Assembly: GCA_947174505.1 (NCBI GenBank)
Contig: CAMWJF010000011.1
Coordinates: 1-64,000 of the forward strand
From: an uncultured Lachnospiraceae bacterium
Lineage (GTDB): Bacteria > Bacillota > Clostridia > Lachnospirales > Lachnospiraceae
Length of the DNA stretch: 64,000 nt
Direction: 5' to 3'
A program made the position numbers and the translations under genes. The notes beneath the pieces are model-generated. The model did no database searches, was not told the origin of the DNA, and saw only the letters and a program-made list of their open reading frames with translations. Shown here piece by piece: positions 26,689-36,640 of the stretch (position 1 is the stretch's first letter; the number at the start of each line of letters is the position of its first letter).

Positions 26689-27609
26689 ATGAATCAGGAA
26701 CTGGAACAGATTGTCGCCGAGGTGAATAAGGTCGTGAAGGGTAAGGAAGAGGTGATACGCAAGGCCCTCGCCGCTATCCTGGCGGGAGGACATGTGCTGC
26801 TTGAGGATATCCCGGGCGTCGGCAAGACCACGCTTGCCATGGCTTTGGGAAAGGCCATGGAGCTTTCCTGTAAAAGAATGCAGTTTACGCCGGATGTGCT
26901 TCCGAGCGATATCGTCGGATTTACCATGTATAATAGTGCGACAGGAGAATTTGAATATAAAAAGGGTGCAGTATTCTGCAATCTGTTTCTGGCGGACGAG
27001 CTGAACCGCACTTCATCAAAAACGCAGTCTGCGCTGCTGGAGGTTATGGAGGAGTCCAAGGTCACTGTGGACGGGATATCTTATATGCTGCCGGTTCCGT
27101 TCACCGTCATTGCGACAGAGAACCCCTTTGGTTCGTCCGGCACACAGCTTTTGCCCGAATCGCAGCTTGACCGCTTTATGATATGCTTAAGCATGGGGTA
27201 TCCTTCCCATGCCGCGGCCATAGATATCCTGAAAGGCAGTGTGGGACAGGGGCTGGAACAGGTAGGGAGCGTTATTACGGCAGGGCGTCTGATGGAGCTG
27301 CGCACGCAGGCGGAGAACCTGTATGTGGACGACAGGATCCATGAGTATATTATCAGTCTGACGGAGGAGACAAGAAGGGATCCGCACATTGCGCTGGGGG
27401 TAAGTCCGCGCGGCAGCATTGCGCTGCTTAAGATGGCAAGGGCAATAGCAATGATGCGGGGCGGGGAGTATGTCATTCCGGAGGATGTCCTTGGCGTGAT
27501 CGATGATGTGTGGAAGCACCGTATTCAGTTGAATGCCCAGGCAAGGGCAGAAGGCACGGATGTGTCGGATGTGATTCTGGCGGTTACAGAAAGGATACAT
27601 GCAGTTTAA
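26689..27609 (+). CDS. MoxR-type AAA+ ATPase
   Basis: The 306-residue ATPase has Walker A GVGKTT (about 44-49), the MoxR marks FTPDVLPSDIVGFT, FLADELNRTSSKTQSALLEVMEE (Walker B and sensor region) and ATENPFGSSGTQLLPESQLDRFM. The C-terminal lid region contains GVSPRGSIALLKMARAIA. MoxR proteins act with DUF58 and transglutaminase-like membrane partners in envelope assembly, and the next gene encodes both. The stop and next start overlap (TAATG at 27607-27611), so the two are translationally coupled. Confidence 0.95.
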   Translation: MNQELEQIVAEVNKVVKGKEEVIRKALAAILAGGHVLLEDIPGVGKTTLAMALGKAMELSCKRMQFTPDVLPSDIVGFTMYNSATGEFEYKKGAVFCNLFLADELNRTSSKTQSALLEVMEESKVTVDGISYMLPVPFTVIATENPFGSSGTQLLPESQLDRFMICLSMGYPSHAAAIDILKGSVGQGLEQVGSVITAGRLMELRTQAENLYVDDRIHEYIISLTEETRRDPHIALGVSPRGSIALLKMARAIAMMRGGEYVIPEDVLGVIDDVWKHRIQLNAQARAEGTDVSDVILAVTERIHAV

Positions 27610-30600
27610 TGGATAAGAGACTGCGGATAAATATAAAAGGAACAACGGGATTTCTTACGGTATTTGCCGTGATTTTGTGGATGTGGTGCTTTTTTAGAAG
27701 CTATCTTCTCCTTATGGCTCTGCTGCTCATGACAGCGGGCCTTGGCATATCTACAGTCAGTTTATGGCTCGTCCGCGGCAGAATACAGGCGGAAATCGAG
27801 CTGCCCCGTCACCGCGTAGGAAAAAACACGGATATCCCGGTCGATATCCGTGTTTTAAATCCCATGCGCTTTGTCGGGTTTGCGATCGACATAACGTACC
27901 GCTGGGGGAATATTTTTACGGGAAGCACGGCGGAAAAAAAAGAAAAACTGTGGGCCGCTCCCGGAAAAGGAGGCGGCTTTAAGTGTCTGCTAAACAGCCG
28001 TTATGCGGGACGGCTCAGGGTAAGTGTGGAAGAATGTAAGGTTTATGATCTGCTGCATATCTTTTATCTGACGTATCGGGCGGAAAAAGATGCGGAGGTA
28101 CTGGCATGGCCTGCGTTTTCGGATGGGGAAGATGCGGAGGAGCTCTATGCGTGCATAGAAGGGTTCCCCAAAGAAAGCGAGAGCAGAAAGCGGGGGGCGG
28201 AGTACAATCCCGATTATGAGATCAGAGAGTATCAGGAAGGGGATGAGCTAAAAAGCATTCACTGGAAATTATCCGCGAAACAGGGTAAGACGATGGTGCG
28301 GGAGCGTCTGTCCGCCGGAAGGGAAAAAATAAATGTGCTGCTGCCGCTTGGAGAAAATGCGGATACAAATGACGCCCTCATGGAGTCCCTGTACGGCATG
28401 TGCAGACTTTTGCTTTTTAAGGGGTATCCCATTCAGTTATTCTGGCAGGGGGCGGAGCACGGGCTTCGCAGCCGTTATATTATGGAACTGGGTGAGTTTG
28501 AGAATGTATTGGGAGAGATACTGAGTACAAAGGGCATACATGCTTCTGGCTCCATAGAGGAGCAGATGGCCATAGAGCATCCGCAGGAGAACTATATACT
28601 GGTTCAGACAGGGGATTACAGGGGCGCGTATGTATCAGGTTGGCAGGAAACCGGGCGGCAGCGCGGCACACAGTTCGTTTCACCTGACATGACGGCGGGA
28701 AAATCATGGGGTGCGGCCCGTGGCAGGCGCACGGCGGCCGGATTTTTGGGGCGGTTTCGTCATAAGAAGGAAAAAGAGAATGAGTCAGATGTTTCCCTTG
28801 TCAGGATTCAGGATCATGATAAGTATGATTTTTTCGCGGTATTGGTAAAGACGCTTGTATTGCTTCTGATCATCTATGGGTCAGTGGGCGGTTTTTTGGC
28901 GGCATTTGAGATTGAGTTTCATTCGGGTTTGTGTATATTTGCGTTTTTCGCGCTGGCCTTTGTGTTGAGCGCTGTTTATGAAACAGGAAAAAGATGGCTT
29001 ACCAATCTTACGAGTCTGCTGGCATTCCTGTTGTATTTTTATATTGCAGTTACGAATTATTGGACGATAAACAACGGATATTATTATATACGAAACCGTA
29101 TTTTTGAGGTGGCAAGGGACTATTTTGACTTATCCGGCGGTGTGGAATATGCCCTGACGGTTGATGACGGGTATATGGCAGTGACGCTTTTCGCCATATT
29201 TCTTGGCATGGTGGGGAACATTTTGCTGAATATACAGCTGCATAATAAATGTTCGCTTTTCAGGGTTATGATTCTGACATTGACGCCGTATGTCATTCCG
29301 ATGTATTTTGAGTGTTCGCCTCCCCTGCTGTATATCATTCTCATGCTGACCGGGTATGCGGCGGTGATGATGCTGTCTTACGGCAGGGGGCGTATCTCGA
29401 AGCAGATGCGTTATATTCTGCCCGCAGCGGCGGCAGTCCTGCTTGTGAGAATGGCGGCGTTTATCATACCCGAGGAAAGTTATACCCGCATCGTGCCCCA
29501 AAGCAGGGCAAAGGAGGAATCCGGGAAGAATATGGAGCGCTTTGCGAGGTATGGTATGCTGGCCCTGTTCCCGCAGAATACGGCGGGCTCGGGGGTAAGC
29601 GGAGGTAAGCTGAGCAAGGGGGCCGCCGTCATGCCGAGCTATGAGACCGCCCTGACCGTCAGGTATACGCCATACAGCTTTGGGTCCGTATATCTGAAGG
29701 CTTTTACGGGACTGGATTATATTGGGACTTCGTGGACGGAAGCGGAAATGGAATGGCCGGAAGACGGCAATATGGAGATGTCCCTGTATAGCAGACAGCG
29801 CCAATTTGAGGATACCAATGGCGCTGCGGGGCAGGGCATGGGGATCATGGAGGTGGAGAGGGCCGAAGCGGGAGATGCATTTGAGTACAGACCGTATTAT
29901 ACGGACTACCATAATATAGGAAGAGAGGACGGCGTGCTGGTTTATCACTATTATCCTGACAATGGTGAGTCAACGCTGTTATCGGAGGAAGAACCGTATA
30001 AACGGTATTTGGACGTGCCGGTCACATGTGAGGCGGCGGCCCGCCAAATATGCGAAGAGGCAGGTCTGGGCGGAACGGAGCAGATGATCGCGCAGCAGAT
30101 TGTAACTTATTTTGACGAAAACTATGACTATACGTTAAGGCCGGGATTTTATTATGGCAACCCCGATTATATTTCGCATTTTCTGGTCGAGAGCCGGAAG
30201 GGGTACTGCGCGCATTTTGCATCGGCGGCAACCATGCTTTTCCGGCAGATGGGCATTCCCGCCCGCTATGTGGAGGGCTATGCCTTTTCGTATGCGGACG
30301 TCGTCGAAAACGGCGAACTGGTGGAAGGGGCCGGTTATGATGACTATTATACGGGCTATTCGGAGATAGGGAAAACAGCGCTTATCCAGATAGAGATTCC
30401 GGAAGCATATGCCCACGCATGGGTAGAGATATTTGACAGGGAGAGAGGATGGATTGTTGTAGATCCCACACCGTCCTCCGCGGAGGGGGAAACCACTTCT
30501 TTTTGGGATGCTTTTATGCGGACCGGAGGTGTGACGGAGCGCACACTCGGAGAGGATATTCTTGGCGGATATATTGAAAATGCATTGGAAGCCGTAAATT

Positions 30601-30965
30601 ATGCGCTTTTTGCCGCGTTCCTCATTGCAGCCATACTCTTTGCGGCAATCAGGATAGTCAGAAGGGAAAAGGAGAGACAGTTGCCGGACAGGGAGCGCAT
30701 CAGGCTGGCGTACCGCAGGCTGCAGAAGGTGGCGGCAAAGAAGGACAAATATTTTCTGACGCAGCGCACCTTGGGAGAGCAGATTGCATGGATAAAGGAA
30801 AACTGTCACGTGGAGATAAGTGGTGAGCAGGAGCAAGCGCTCTATCAGGCCTTTTTTGCAAAAGAGATCGACTATGACTGTGACAGGCTCTGCAGGGAAC
30901 TGAGGAGCAGTCTGCGGTCTGCGGATTCCGGCGGTTGTATTTTTGGGCGGTTTATTGTAAAATAG
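27609..30965 (+). CDS. DUF58-transglutaminase fusion membrane protein
   Basis: One uninterrupted frame of 1118 residues joins two proteins usually encoded separately. The N-terminal part (1 to about 390) has two TM helices (about 11-50) and the DUF58 signature REYQEGDELKSIHWKLSAKQ. The C-terminal part (from about 410) is TgpA-like: several membrane helices (about 410-620), then an extracellular transglutaminase core with SRKGYCAHFASA (Cys867), YAHAWVE (His936) and VVDPTP (Asp952), a last membrane helix (about 995-1015) and a cytoplasmic tail. The catalytic triad is complete. It starts within the MoxR stop codon. Function in this class is unsettled; an envelope cross-linking or peptidase role is inferred. 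Confidence 0.9.
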   Translation: MDKRLRINIKGTTGFLTVFAVILWMWCFFRSYLLLMALLLMTAGLGISTVSLWLVRGRIQAEIELPRHRVGKNTDIPVDIRVLNPMRFVGFAIDITYRWGNIFTGSTAEKKEKLWAAPGKGGGFKCLLNSRYAGRLRVSVEECKVYDLLHIFYLTYRAEKDAEVLAWPAFSDGEDAEELYACIEGFPKESESRKRGAEYNPDYEIREYQEGDELKSIHWKLSAKQGKTMVRERLSAGREKINVLLPLGENADTNDALMESLYGMCRLLLFKGYPIQLFWQGAEHGLRSRYIMELGEFENVLGEILSTKGIHASGSIEEQMAIEHPQENYILVQTGDYRGAYVSGWQETGRQRGTQFVSPDMTAGKSWGAARGRRTAAGFLGRFRHKKEKENESDVSLVRIQDHDKYDFFAVLVKTLVLLLIIYGSVGGFLAAFEIEFHSGLCIFAFFALAFVLSAVYETGKRWLTNLTSLLAFLLYFYIAVTNYWTINNGYYYIRNRIFEVARDYFDLSGGVEYALTVDDGYMAVTLFAIFLGMVGNILLNIQLHNKCSLFRVMILTLTPYVIPMYFECSPPLLYIILMLTGYAAVMMLSYGRGRISKQMRYILPAAAAVLLVRMAAFIIPEESYTRIVPQSRAKEESGKNMERFARYGMLALFPQNTAGSGVSGGKLSKGAAVMPSYETALTVRYTPYSFGSVYLKAFTGLDYIGTSWTEAEMEWPEDGNMEMSLYSRQRQFEDTNGAAGQGMGIMEVERAEAGDAFEYRPYYTDYHNIGREDGVLVYHYYPDNGESTLLSEEEPYKRYLDVPVTCEAAARQICEEAGLGGTEQMIAQQIVTYFDENYDYTLRPGFYYGNPDYISHFLVESRKGYCAHFASAATMLFRQMGIPARYVEGYAFSYADVVENGELVEGAGYDDYYTGYSEIGKTALIQIEIPEAYAHAWVEIFDRERGWIVVDPTPSSAEGETTSFWDAFMRTGGVTERTLGEDILGGYIENALEAVNYALFAAFLIAAILFAAIRIVRREKERQLPDRERIRLAYRRLQKVAAKKDKYFLTQRTLGEQIAWIKENCHVEISGEQEQALYQAFFAKEIDYDCDRLCRELRSSLRSADSGGCIFGRFIVK

Positions 30966-31052
30966 AAATAATTATGGCATAAACAGAGTATGATAAGCAT
31001 GATACGGCATATGGATAAAACGTTGTAAAAACGTATAGAGCATAGACTGATT

Positions 31053-32462
31053 ATGATAAAAGATAACCAGAAATATTTCAACAGACTGCACGTGGTGCTG
31101 GATGCCGTGATCATAGCGGCGTCCTATATGCTGGCCTGGTATTTGAAGTTTGCCAGCCCGTTTTCGGACATCGACCCTAATGCCGGTGCTTATTCCATGC
31201 GCACATATTTTGACATGCTCTATCTGATCGTGCCGGGATATCTGATTCTGTATTATGCTTTTAATCTTTACACGCCCAAGAGAGCCACGGTCCACCGGTA
31301 TGAGATCCTGAATATTTTTCAGGCGAACACGGTGGGAATGGTAATCATGATGGCCGGCTGGTACATGATCGCGCAGATCCATTTCTCCCGTACCATGATG
31401 GCGATGTTTTACGGCATCAATATTTTTCTGACCACGCTGGGGCGCTCGCTCATCCGTATTCTTTTGCAGTATTTCCGCGAAAAAGGTTATAATCTGAAAT
31501 ATATTCTGCTGGTGGGGTACTCCCGCGCCACGGAGGAGTATATCAAGCGCATCAACGCCAACCCCCAGTGGGGCTATGTGGTGCGCGGCATTCTGGACGA
31601 CCATGTGCCTGCCGGTACGCTCTACAAGGGTGTAAAAGTGGTGGGAACAATCGAGAATCTGCTTTACATTCTTCCGCAGAACAAGCTGGACGAGATCGCG
31701 ATTACCCTGTCCTTGAAAGACTACGACAACCTGGAGCATATCGTGGACCTGTGCGAAAAATCCGGCGTGCACACGAAGTTTATCCCCGATTACAACAGCC
31801 TGTTCCCGAGCCGCCCTTACACGGAGGACCTGATGGGGCTGCCGGTGATTAATATCCGTCATGTGCCGCTGTCCAATACCCTGAACTGGTGGATGAAGCG
31901 GATCGTGGATATCCTTACGTCCCTGGTGGGGCTTGTGGTGGCGTCGCCTGTGATGCTGCTTTCCGCCATCGCCGTGGGCTGTACCTCCAGAGGGCCGGTT
32001 ATCTTTAAGCAGGAGCGCATCGGCCTGCACAATAAACCCTTCCGTATGTACAAATTCCGCACCATGGAGGTGCAGAAGCCGTCTGCGGAGCAGAAGGGCT
32101 GGACGACGAAAAACGACCCCCGTGTCACAAAAGTGGGGAAATTTTTAAGAAGGACAAGCATAGACGAGCTGCCCCAGCTTTTCAATATTTTAAAGGGGGA
32201 TATGAGCGTGGTGGGTCCAAGACCCGAAAGACCGCAGTTTGTGGAGCAGTTTAAGGAGGAAATCCCCCGCTACATGGTCAAGCATCAGGTCAGACCCGGG
32301 CTGACCGGCTGGGCGCAGATTAACGGTTACCGTGGCGATACTTCCATTAAAAGAAGGATAGAGTTCGATATTTTTTATATTGAGAACTGGACCCTGTCCT
32401 TTGACATCAAGATTATGTTTCTCACGATTTTCAGGGGATTTATCAATAAAAATGCTTATTAA
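31053..32462 (+). CDS. Undecaprenyl-phosphate sugar phosphotransferase (WcaJ/CpsE type)
   Basis: The 469-residue polyisoprenyl-phosphate hexose-1-phosphate transferase has N-terminal membrane helices (about 10-30, 50-70, 90-110, 115-135), a central CoA-binding-like domain (about 145-265: YILLVGYSRATEEYIKRI) and a C-terminal bacterial sugar transferase domain. Key motifs are KRIVDILTSLVGLVVASP, GPVIFKQERIGLHNKPFRMYKFRTM, LRRTSIDELPQLFNILKGDMSVVGPRPERP and VRPGLTGWAQINGYRGDT. It would place the first sugar phosphate on the lipid carrier. The ribosome site is weak. The 87-nt gap upstream shows no clear promoter. Confidence 0.94.
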   Translation: MIKDNQKYFNRLHVVLDAVIIAASYMLAWYLKFASPFSDIDPNAGAYSMRTYFDMLYLIVPGYLILYYAFNLYTPKRATVHRYEILNIFQANTVGMVIMMAGWYMIAQIHFSRTMMAMFYGINIFLTTLGRSLIRILLQYFREKGYNLKYILLVGYSRATEEYIKRINANPQWGYVVRGILDDHVPAGTLYKGVKVVGTIENLLYILPQNKLDEIAITLSLKDYDNLEHIVDLCEKSGVHTKFIPDYNSLFPSRPYTEDLMGLPVINIRHVPLSNTLNWWMKRIVDILTSLVGLVVASPVMLLSAIAVGCTSRGPVIFKQERIGLHNKPFRMYKFRTMEVQKPSAEQKGWTTKNDPRVTKVGKFLRRTSIDELPQLFNILKGDMSVVGPRPERPQFVEQFKEEIPRYMVKHQVRPGLTGWAQINGYRGDTSIKRRIEFDIFYIENWTLSFDIKIMFLTIFRGFINKNAY

Positions 32463-32520
32463 AAGAAATACTAAAATCTTAAGAATTGTGAAAGACTTTT
32501 GGAAGAAAGCGGGAATGATA

Positions 32521-32548
32521 TTGCAATTATGTCAAGATGTAGTATAAT
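32521..32548 (+). promoter_or_regulatory. Sigma-A promoter before the LCP gene
   Basis: TTGCAA (32521-32526) and a perfect TATAAT (32543-32548) are 16 nt apart, about 100 nt upstream of the LCP start. The surrounding 186-nt gap is AT-rich and otherwise featureless. Confidence 0.65.
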
Positions 32549-32648
32549 CTTATAGGGTGTCCACTAAAACCTGTTTTTTGGACAACATGTGACAAAATGA
32601 AAAAACGGACTTTTAGAAATTGGTTCAGAGACTGAGGGAGTACAGAGT

Positions 32649-33797
32649 ATGGCTAAGAGATATGCGGATGACTACGATGACGAAGAAATAAGACCCAGGA
32701 AGAAATCTTCCGGAAAGAAGAGCTCCGGCAAAAAGAAATCAGGAAAGAAGGCACAGGCGAAGAAACAGCGCAGGCGCATCATCCTCTTTATCATAGAGAT
32801 CATTATCCTGCTGATAGCGGTGGTAGTTCTCTACGCCGTTCTTGCCGGTACGGGAAGCGGCAAGGTGGAGCTGAAGGAGAAGGATATTATCATCAATGAG
32901 ACCGTGCAGGAGGCGCAGGAAACGACGATGAAGGGGTATCGGAACATTGCCCTTTTTGGCGTGGATTCCACCACAGGCGCGCTGACGAAAAATACCCGGA
33001 GCGATACGATTATGATTGCGTCCATCAATCTGGATACGGGAGAGTGTAAACTGGTTTCCGTATATCGCGACACTTACCTGAACCTGAGCAACGATTCGTA
33101 TAATAAATGTAACGCGGCTTATGCAAAGGGCGGCCCTGAGCAGGCGATCAATATGTTAAATATGAATCTGGATATGAATATCACGGATTTCGTGACGGTT
33201 GGCTTTGCCGGACTGACAGATGCCATTGACGCGCTGGGCGGCGTGGATATCGAGGTGGACGAATCGGAGATCAGCCATCTGAATAACTATCAGCTCTGTA
33301 TCGCGGAAGATTTAAAGAGACAGTACACGCCGGTAACGGAGACAGGATATCAGCGTCTGGACGGCTTACAGGCTACAGGCTACTGCCGTATCCGCTATAC
33401 GGCTGGAGATGATTTCAAGCGTGCTGAGAGACAGAGAGAGGTGCTTAGCGCAGTTGCGGACCAGGCGAAGAAGGCGTCGCTGCCGAAGCTGACCGAGACG
33501 GCAAACTCCGTGTTTGAAGAGGTGTATACATCCCTGGATCTGTCCGAGATTGTGGATATGCTGGGCGATGTGGGATCATACCAGATTACGCAGACCGACG
33601 GATTCCCGCAGGAGGATATGCGTACCACCGGCACCATCGGATCTAAGGGCTCCTGCGTCATACCCACCAGTCTGGAGGAGAATGTCAAGTGGCTGCATAA
33701 ATTCCTGTTCGATGCGGATAATTATGAGCCGTCCGAGACAGTGAAAAAGTGCAGTGAGAAAATCTATGAGGAAACAAACGGATATTTGAAAAAATAG
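32649..33797 (+). CDS. LytR-CpsA-Psr (LCP) family glycan ligase
   Basis: The 382-residue protein has a very basic cytoplasmic N-terminus (Lys/Arg-rich, 15-48), one membrane helix (about 50-70) and an extracellular LCP domain (about 98-310) with ALFGVDSTTG, NTRSDTIMIASINLDTG, LVSVYRDTYL, GGPEQAINMLN and GYCRIRYTAGDDFKRAERQREVL, including the conserved Arg and Asp residues that bind the polyprenyl-pyrophosphate head group. LCP enzymes transfer lipid-linked glycans to peptidoglycan. It is likely the attachment step for the polymer made by this locus. It has its own promoter and a terminator at 33803. Confidence 0.95.
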   Translation: MAKRYADDYDDEEIRPRKKSSGKKSSGKKKSGKKAQAKKQRRRIILFIIEIIILLIAVVVLYAVLAGTGSGKVELKEKDIIINETVQEAQETTMKGYRNIALFGVDSTTGALTKNTRSDTIMIASINLDTGECKLVSVYRDTYLNLSNDSYNKCNAAYAKGGPEQAINMLNMNLDMNITDFVTVGFAGLTDAIDALGGVDIEVDESEISHLNNYQLCIAEDLKRQYTPVTETGYQRLDGLQATGYCRIRYTAGDDFKRAERQREVLSAVADQAKKASLPKLTETANSVFEEVYTSLDLSEIVDMLGDVGSYQITQTDGFPQEDMRTTGTIGSKGSCVIPTSLEENVKWLHKFLFDADNYEPSETVKKCSEKIYEETNGYLKK

Positions 33798-33802
33798 AAG
33801 CA

Positions 33803-33832
33803 AAGGGGCTTGTTTCACAGGCCCCTTCTTTC
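33803..33832 (+). terminator. Intrinsic terminator after the LCP gene
   Basis: AAGGGGCTTG (33803-33812) pairs with CAGGCCCCTT (33818-33827) with one G-U pair and a TTTCA loop, followed by CTTTCT. It begins five bases after the stop codon. Confidence 0.8.
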
Positions 33833-33859
33833 TAGTATTAAGAGACGGAGGACGAATGA

Positions 33860-34786
33860 GTGGAGACAGTGGACGTGATTATTCCCGTCTACAAGCCTGA
33901 CCGTAGGTTTTTGACGATGCTTGAGAAGCTACAGGCGCAGACAGTGCCTGTGAGCCGGATCATTCTTATGAACACAGAGCAGAAATATCTGGACAGACTG
34001 CTTTACGGTACTACGCTGGAAAGAGAATATCATAATATAACAGTGAAGCATCTGTCAAAGAGGGAGTTTGACCACGGACGGACGAGGAATCTGGGCGTGA
34101 AGCTTTCGGATGCCGATGTGTTTCTGATGATGACGCAGGACGCAATTCCCGCGGATGAGTATCTGGTAGAGCGGCTTTTGGAGAGCCTGCGCGGGGAAAA
34201 GGTGGCGGCAGCTTATGCCAGACAGCTTCCAAACGAAGACAGCAGCGAGACTGAGCGGTATACAAGGCAGTTTAATTATCCTGGGGAGTCCTGTGTCAAG
34301 ACGAAGGCGGATCTTCCGGCGCTTGGCGTCAAAACTTTTTTCTGTTCCAATGTCTGCGCGGCATACAGGAGAGAGCTTTTTGACAGGCTGGGGGGATTTG
34401 TGAACCGGACCATATTCAACGAGGATATGCTATATGCGGCCAAAGCGGTGGAGGCGGGTTACGGGATCGCTTACGCGGCGCAGGCCAGGGTATACCATTC
34501 CCATAACTACACATACAGGCAGCAGTTTCACCGGAATTTCGATCTGGGGGTTTCCCAGGCGGAGCACCCGGAGGTGTTTGCGGCCTATCCTTCGGAATCG
34601 GAGGGAATCCGGCTGGTGAAGGACACTGTGGCGCATCTGAAAGAAAAAGGGATGTGGAATAAAATACCAGGTCTTATAATACAGAGTGGATTTAAGTACA
34701 TGGGATATCTGCTGGGGAAGCGGTACCGGCGACTGCCAAGGCGGCTGACGGTGGCGTTTTCCTCTAACAGGGAGTACTGGAGTTAA
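33860..34786 (+). CDS. Family 2 glycosyltransferase, rhamnosyltransferase-like
   Basis: The 308-residue GT2 has VDVIIPVYKPDRRFLTMLEKL, the block EFDHGRTRNLGVKLSDAD, FLMMTQDAIPADE and FNEDMLYAAKAVEAGYGIAYA. EFDHGxTRNxG is characteristic of rhamnosyltransferases of the RfbF/RgpB-like group. It starts at GTG 33860 with GGAGG at 33847-33851; the nearby ATG at 33856 is out of frame. It follows the LCP gene after a terminator and precedes glmS by 24 nt. It probably belongs functionally to the glycan locus. Confidence 0.87.
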   Translation: METVDVIIPVYKPDRRFLTMLEKLQAQTVPVSRIILMNTEQKYLDRLLYGTTLEREYHNITVKHLSKREFDHGRTRNLGVKLSDADVFLMMTQDAIPADEYLVERLLESLRGEKVAAAYARQLPNEDSSETERYTRQFNYPGESCVKTKADLPALGVKTFFCSNVCAAYRRELFDRLGGFVNRTIFNEDMLYAAKAVEAGYGIAYAAQARVYHSHNYTYRQQFHRNFDLGVSQAEHPEVFAAYPSESEGIRLVKDTVAHLKEKGMWNKIPGLIIQSGFKYMGYLLGKRYRRLPRRLTVAFSSNREYWS

Positions 34787-34810
34787 GGAACCGGGGAAGG
34801 AGATTATCAT

Positions 34811-36640
34811 ATGTGTGGAATCGTAGGTTATATCGGAACAAAGCAGGCGGCGCCCATTATTCTGGACGGCCTGTCTAAATTGGAGTACCGCGGGTACGAT
34901 TCGGCGGGGATGGCCGTTTATGACGGCGAGGAAAAGATCAATATCACCAAGTCGGTGGGGCGGCTTAAGATTTTAGAAAATATAACCAGGGGCGGGGAGA
35001 CCATGCCGGGGGTTTGCGGCATCGGGCACACGCGCTGGGCGACCCACGGCGTGCCCAGCGACACCAACGCGCACCCGCATTTCAATGAGGCGGAGACGAT
35101 TACCGTGGTGCATAACGGTATTATTGAGAATTATCTGCAGCTTAGGAAAATGCTGACCGAGCGGGGCTATCATTTTGTATCGGAGACGGATACGGAAGTG
35201 CTGGCGCACCTGCTGGATTACTATTATAAGGGCAATCCCCTGGAAGCGGTCACAAAGGTGCTTCACCGTGTGGAAGGCTCCTATGCGCTCGGCATTCTTT
35301 TCGCGGACTGTCCCGATCAGATTTTTGCGGCGAGAAAGGATTCGCCCCTGATCGTAGGGCAGAATGAGGACGGCTGCTTTATCGCCTCGGATGTCCCGGC
35401 GATCCTGAAATATACCCGCAAGGTGTATTATGTGGATAACCAGGAGGTCGTTCGTCTGCGGGCGGATCACATGCACTTTTATACGGTGGACGAGGAGGAG
35501 ACGACAAAGGAGCCGGTCTTTATTGATTGGGATGCAAGTGCGGCGGAAAAGGCGGGTTATGAGCATTTCATGTTAAAGGAGATGTACGAGCAGCCAAAGA
35601 CCGTGACGGATACGCTTCTGCCCCGTATTAAGGATGGCGACATCGTTATCGAAGAGCTTAATATGAGCGATGAAAAGATCCGCGCGGTGAATAAGATCCA
35701 TATTGTGGCATGCGGTTCCGCTTATCATGCGGGCGTTACGGGGAAATATGTGATCGAGGGGCTGGCGCGCATCCCGGTGGAGGTCGATCTGGCGTCAGAG
35801 TTCCGCTACCGCGACCCGATTCTGGAAGAGGGCGCGATGGTGGTGGTGATCAGCCAGTCCGGCGAGACGGCGGATACGCTTGCGGCGCTTCGGGAGTCCA
35901 AAAAGAGAGGGTTTCAGGTGCTTGGCATCGTCAATGTGGTCGGGAGCTCGATTGCCAGAGAGGCGGATAATGTGATGTACACCTGGGCAGGGCCGGAGAT
36001 TGCGGTGGCCACCACCAAGGCTTACAGCGCCCAGCTGATTGCGCTCTATCTGCTTGCCGTGAAGTTCGGCAGGGTGCGGGGAAAAATTGATGATGTGACA
36101 TATGCGTCACTTTTGGGTGATCTGCGCTGTCTGCCGGATCAGATCGAACTTCTGCTGAACAATAAAAATAAGATCCAGAGATTTGCGAACCGTTACATCG
36201 GCGCGAAGGACGTGTTTTTCATCGGCAGGGGGATCGACTATGCGATTTCCCTGGAAGGCTCTCTGAAATTAAAGGAGATATCTTATATCCATTCCGAGGC
36301 TTACGCGGCGGGCGAGCTCAAACACGGCACCATCTCCCTGATCGAGGAGGGAACGCTTGTGGCGGCGGTGTCCACCCAGCCGGCGCTCTACGCAAAGACC
36401 ATCAGCAATATGGTGGAAGTGAAGGCGAGGGGTGCTTTTGTGCTGGCAGTGACATGCGAGGAGAACAAGGAAATCGAGAAGGCGGCGGATTATGTGATTT
36501 ATATTCCGGAGACAAACCCATATTTTGCCAATTCGCTGGCGATCATACCGCTTCAGCTTTTCGGGTATTATGTTTCTGTCGGCAAGGGCTGCGATGTGGA
36601 TAAACCGAGGAATCTGGCGAAGTCGGTAACGGTGGAGTAG
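34811..36640 (+). CDS. glmS: Glutamine--fructose-6-phosphate aminotransferase
   Basis: The 609-residue enzyme makes glucosamine-6-phosphate for peptidoglycan precursors. The N-terminal glutaminase starts MCGIVGYIG, with Cys2 as nucleophile after Met removal, and contains GIGHTRWATHG and VVHNGIIENY. Two SIS domains follow (ACGSAYHAGVTGKYVIEGL; SQSGETADTLAALRESKKRG; FFIGRGIDYAISLEGSLKLKE). The C-terminus PRNLAKSVTVE is the conserved active-site tail. Length is standard. AAGGAG lies upstream of the ATG. No glmS ribozyme is expected in the short 24-nt gap. Confidence 0.98.
   Translation: MCGIVGYIGTKQAAPIILDGLSKLEYRGYDSAGMAVYDGEEKINITKSVGRLKILENITRGGETMPGVCGIGHTRWATHGVPSDTNAHPHFNEAETITVVHNGIIENYLQLRKMLTERGYHFVSETDTEVLAHLLDYYYKGNPLEAVTKVLHRVEGSYALGILFADCPDQIFAARKDSPLIVGQNEDGCFIASDVPAILKYTRKVYYVDNQEVVRLRADHMHFYTVDEEETTKEPVFIDWDASAAEKAGYEHFMLKEMYEQPKTVTDTLLPRIKDGDIVIEELNMSDEKIRAVNKIHIVACGSAYHAGVTGKYVIEGLARIPVEVDLASEFRYRDPILEEGAMVVVISQSGETADTLAALRESKKRGFQVLGIVNVVGSSIAREADNVMYTWAGPEIAVATTKAYSAQLIALYLLAVKFGRVRGKIDDVTYASLLGDLRCLPDQIELLLNNKNKIQRFANRYIGAKDVFFIGRGIDYAISLEGSLKLKEISYIHSEAYAAGELKHGTISLIEEGTLVAAVSTQPALYAKTISNMVEVKARGAFVLAVTCEENKEIEKAADYVIYIPETNPYFANSLAIIPLQLFGYYVSVGKGCDVDKPRNLAKSVTVE

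Noticed and set aside
27510..27608. Upstream extension of the DUF58-transglutaminase frame into the MoxR gene
   Set aside because: It lies in a second frame of MoxR; the TAATG overlap start at 27609 is the natural one.
34787..34810. glmS ribozyme upstream of glmS
   Set aside because: The gap to the preceding gene is only 24 nt, too short for the ribozyme core.
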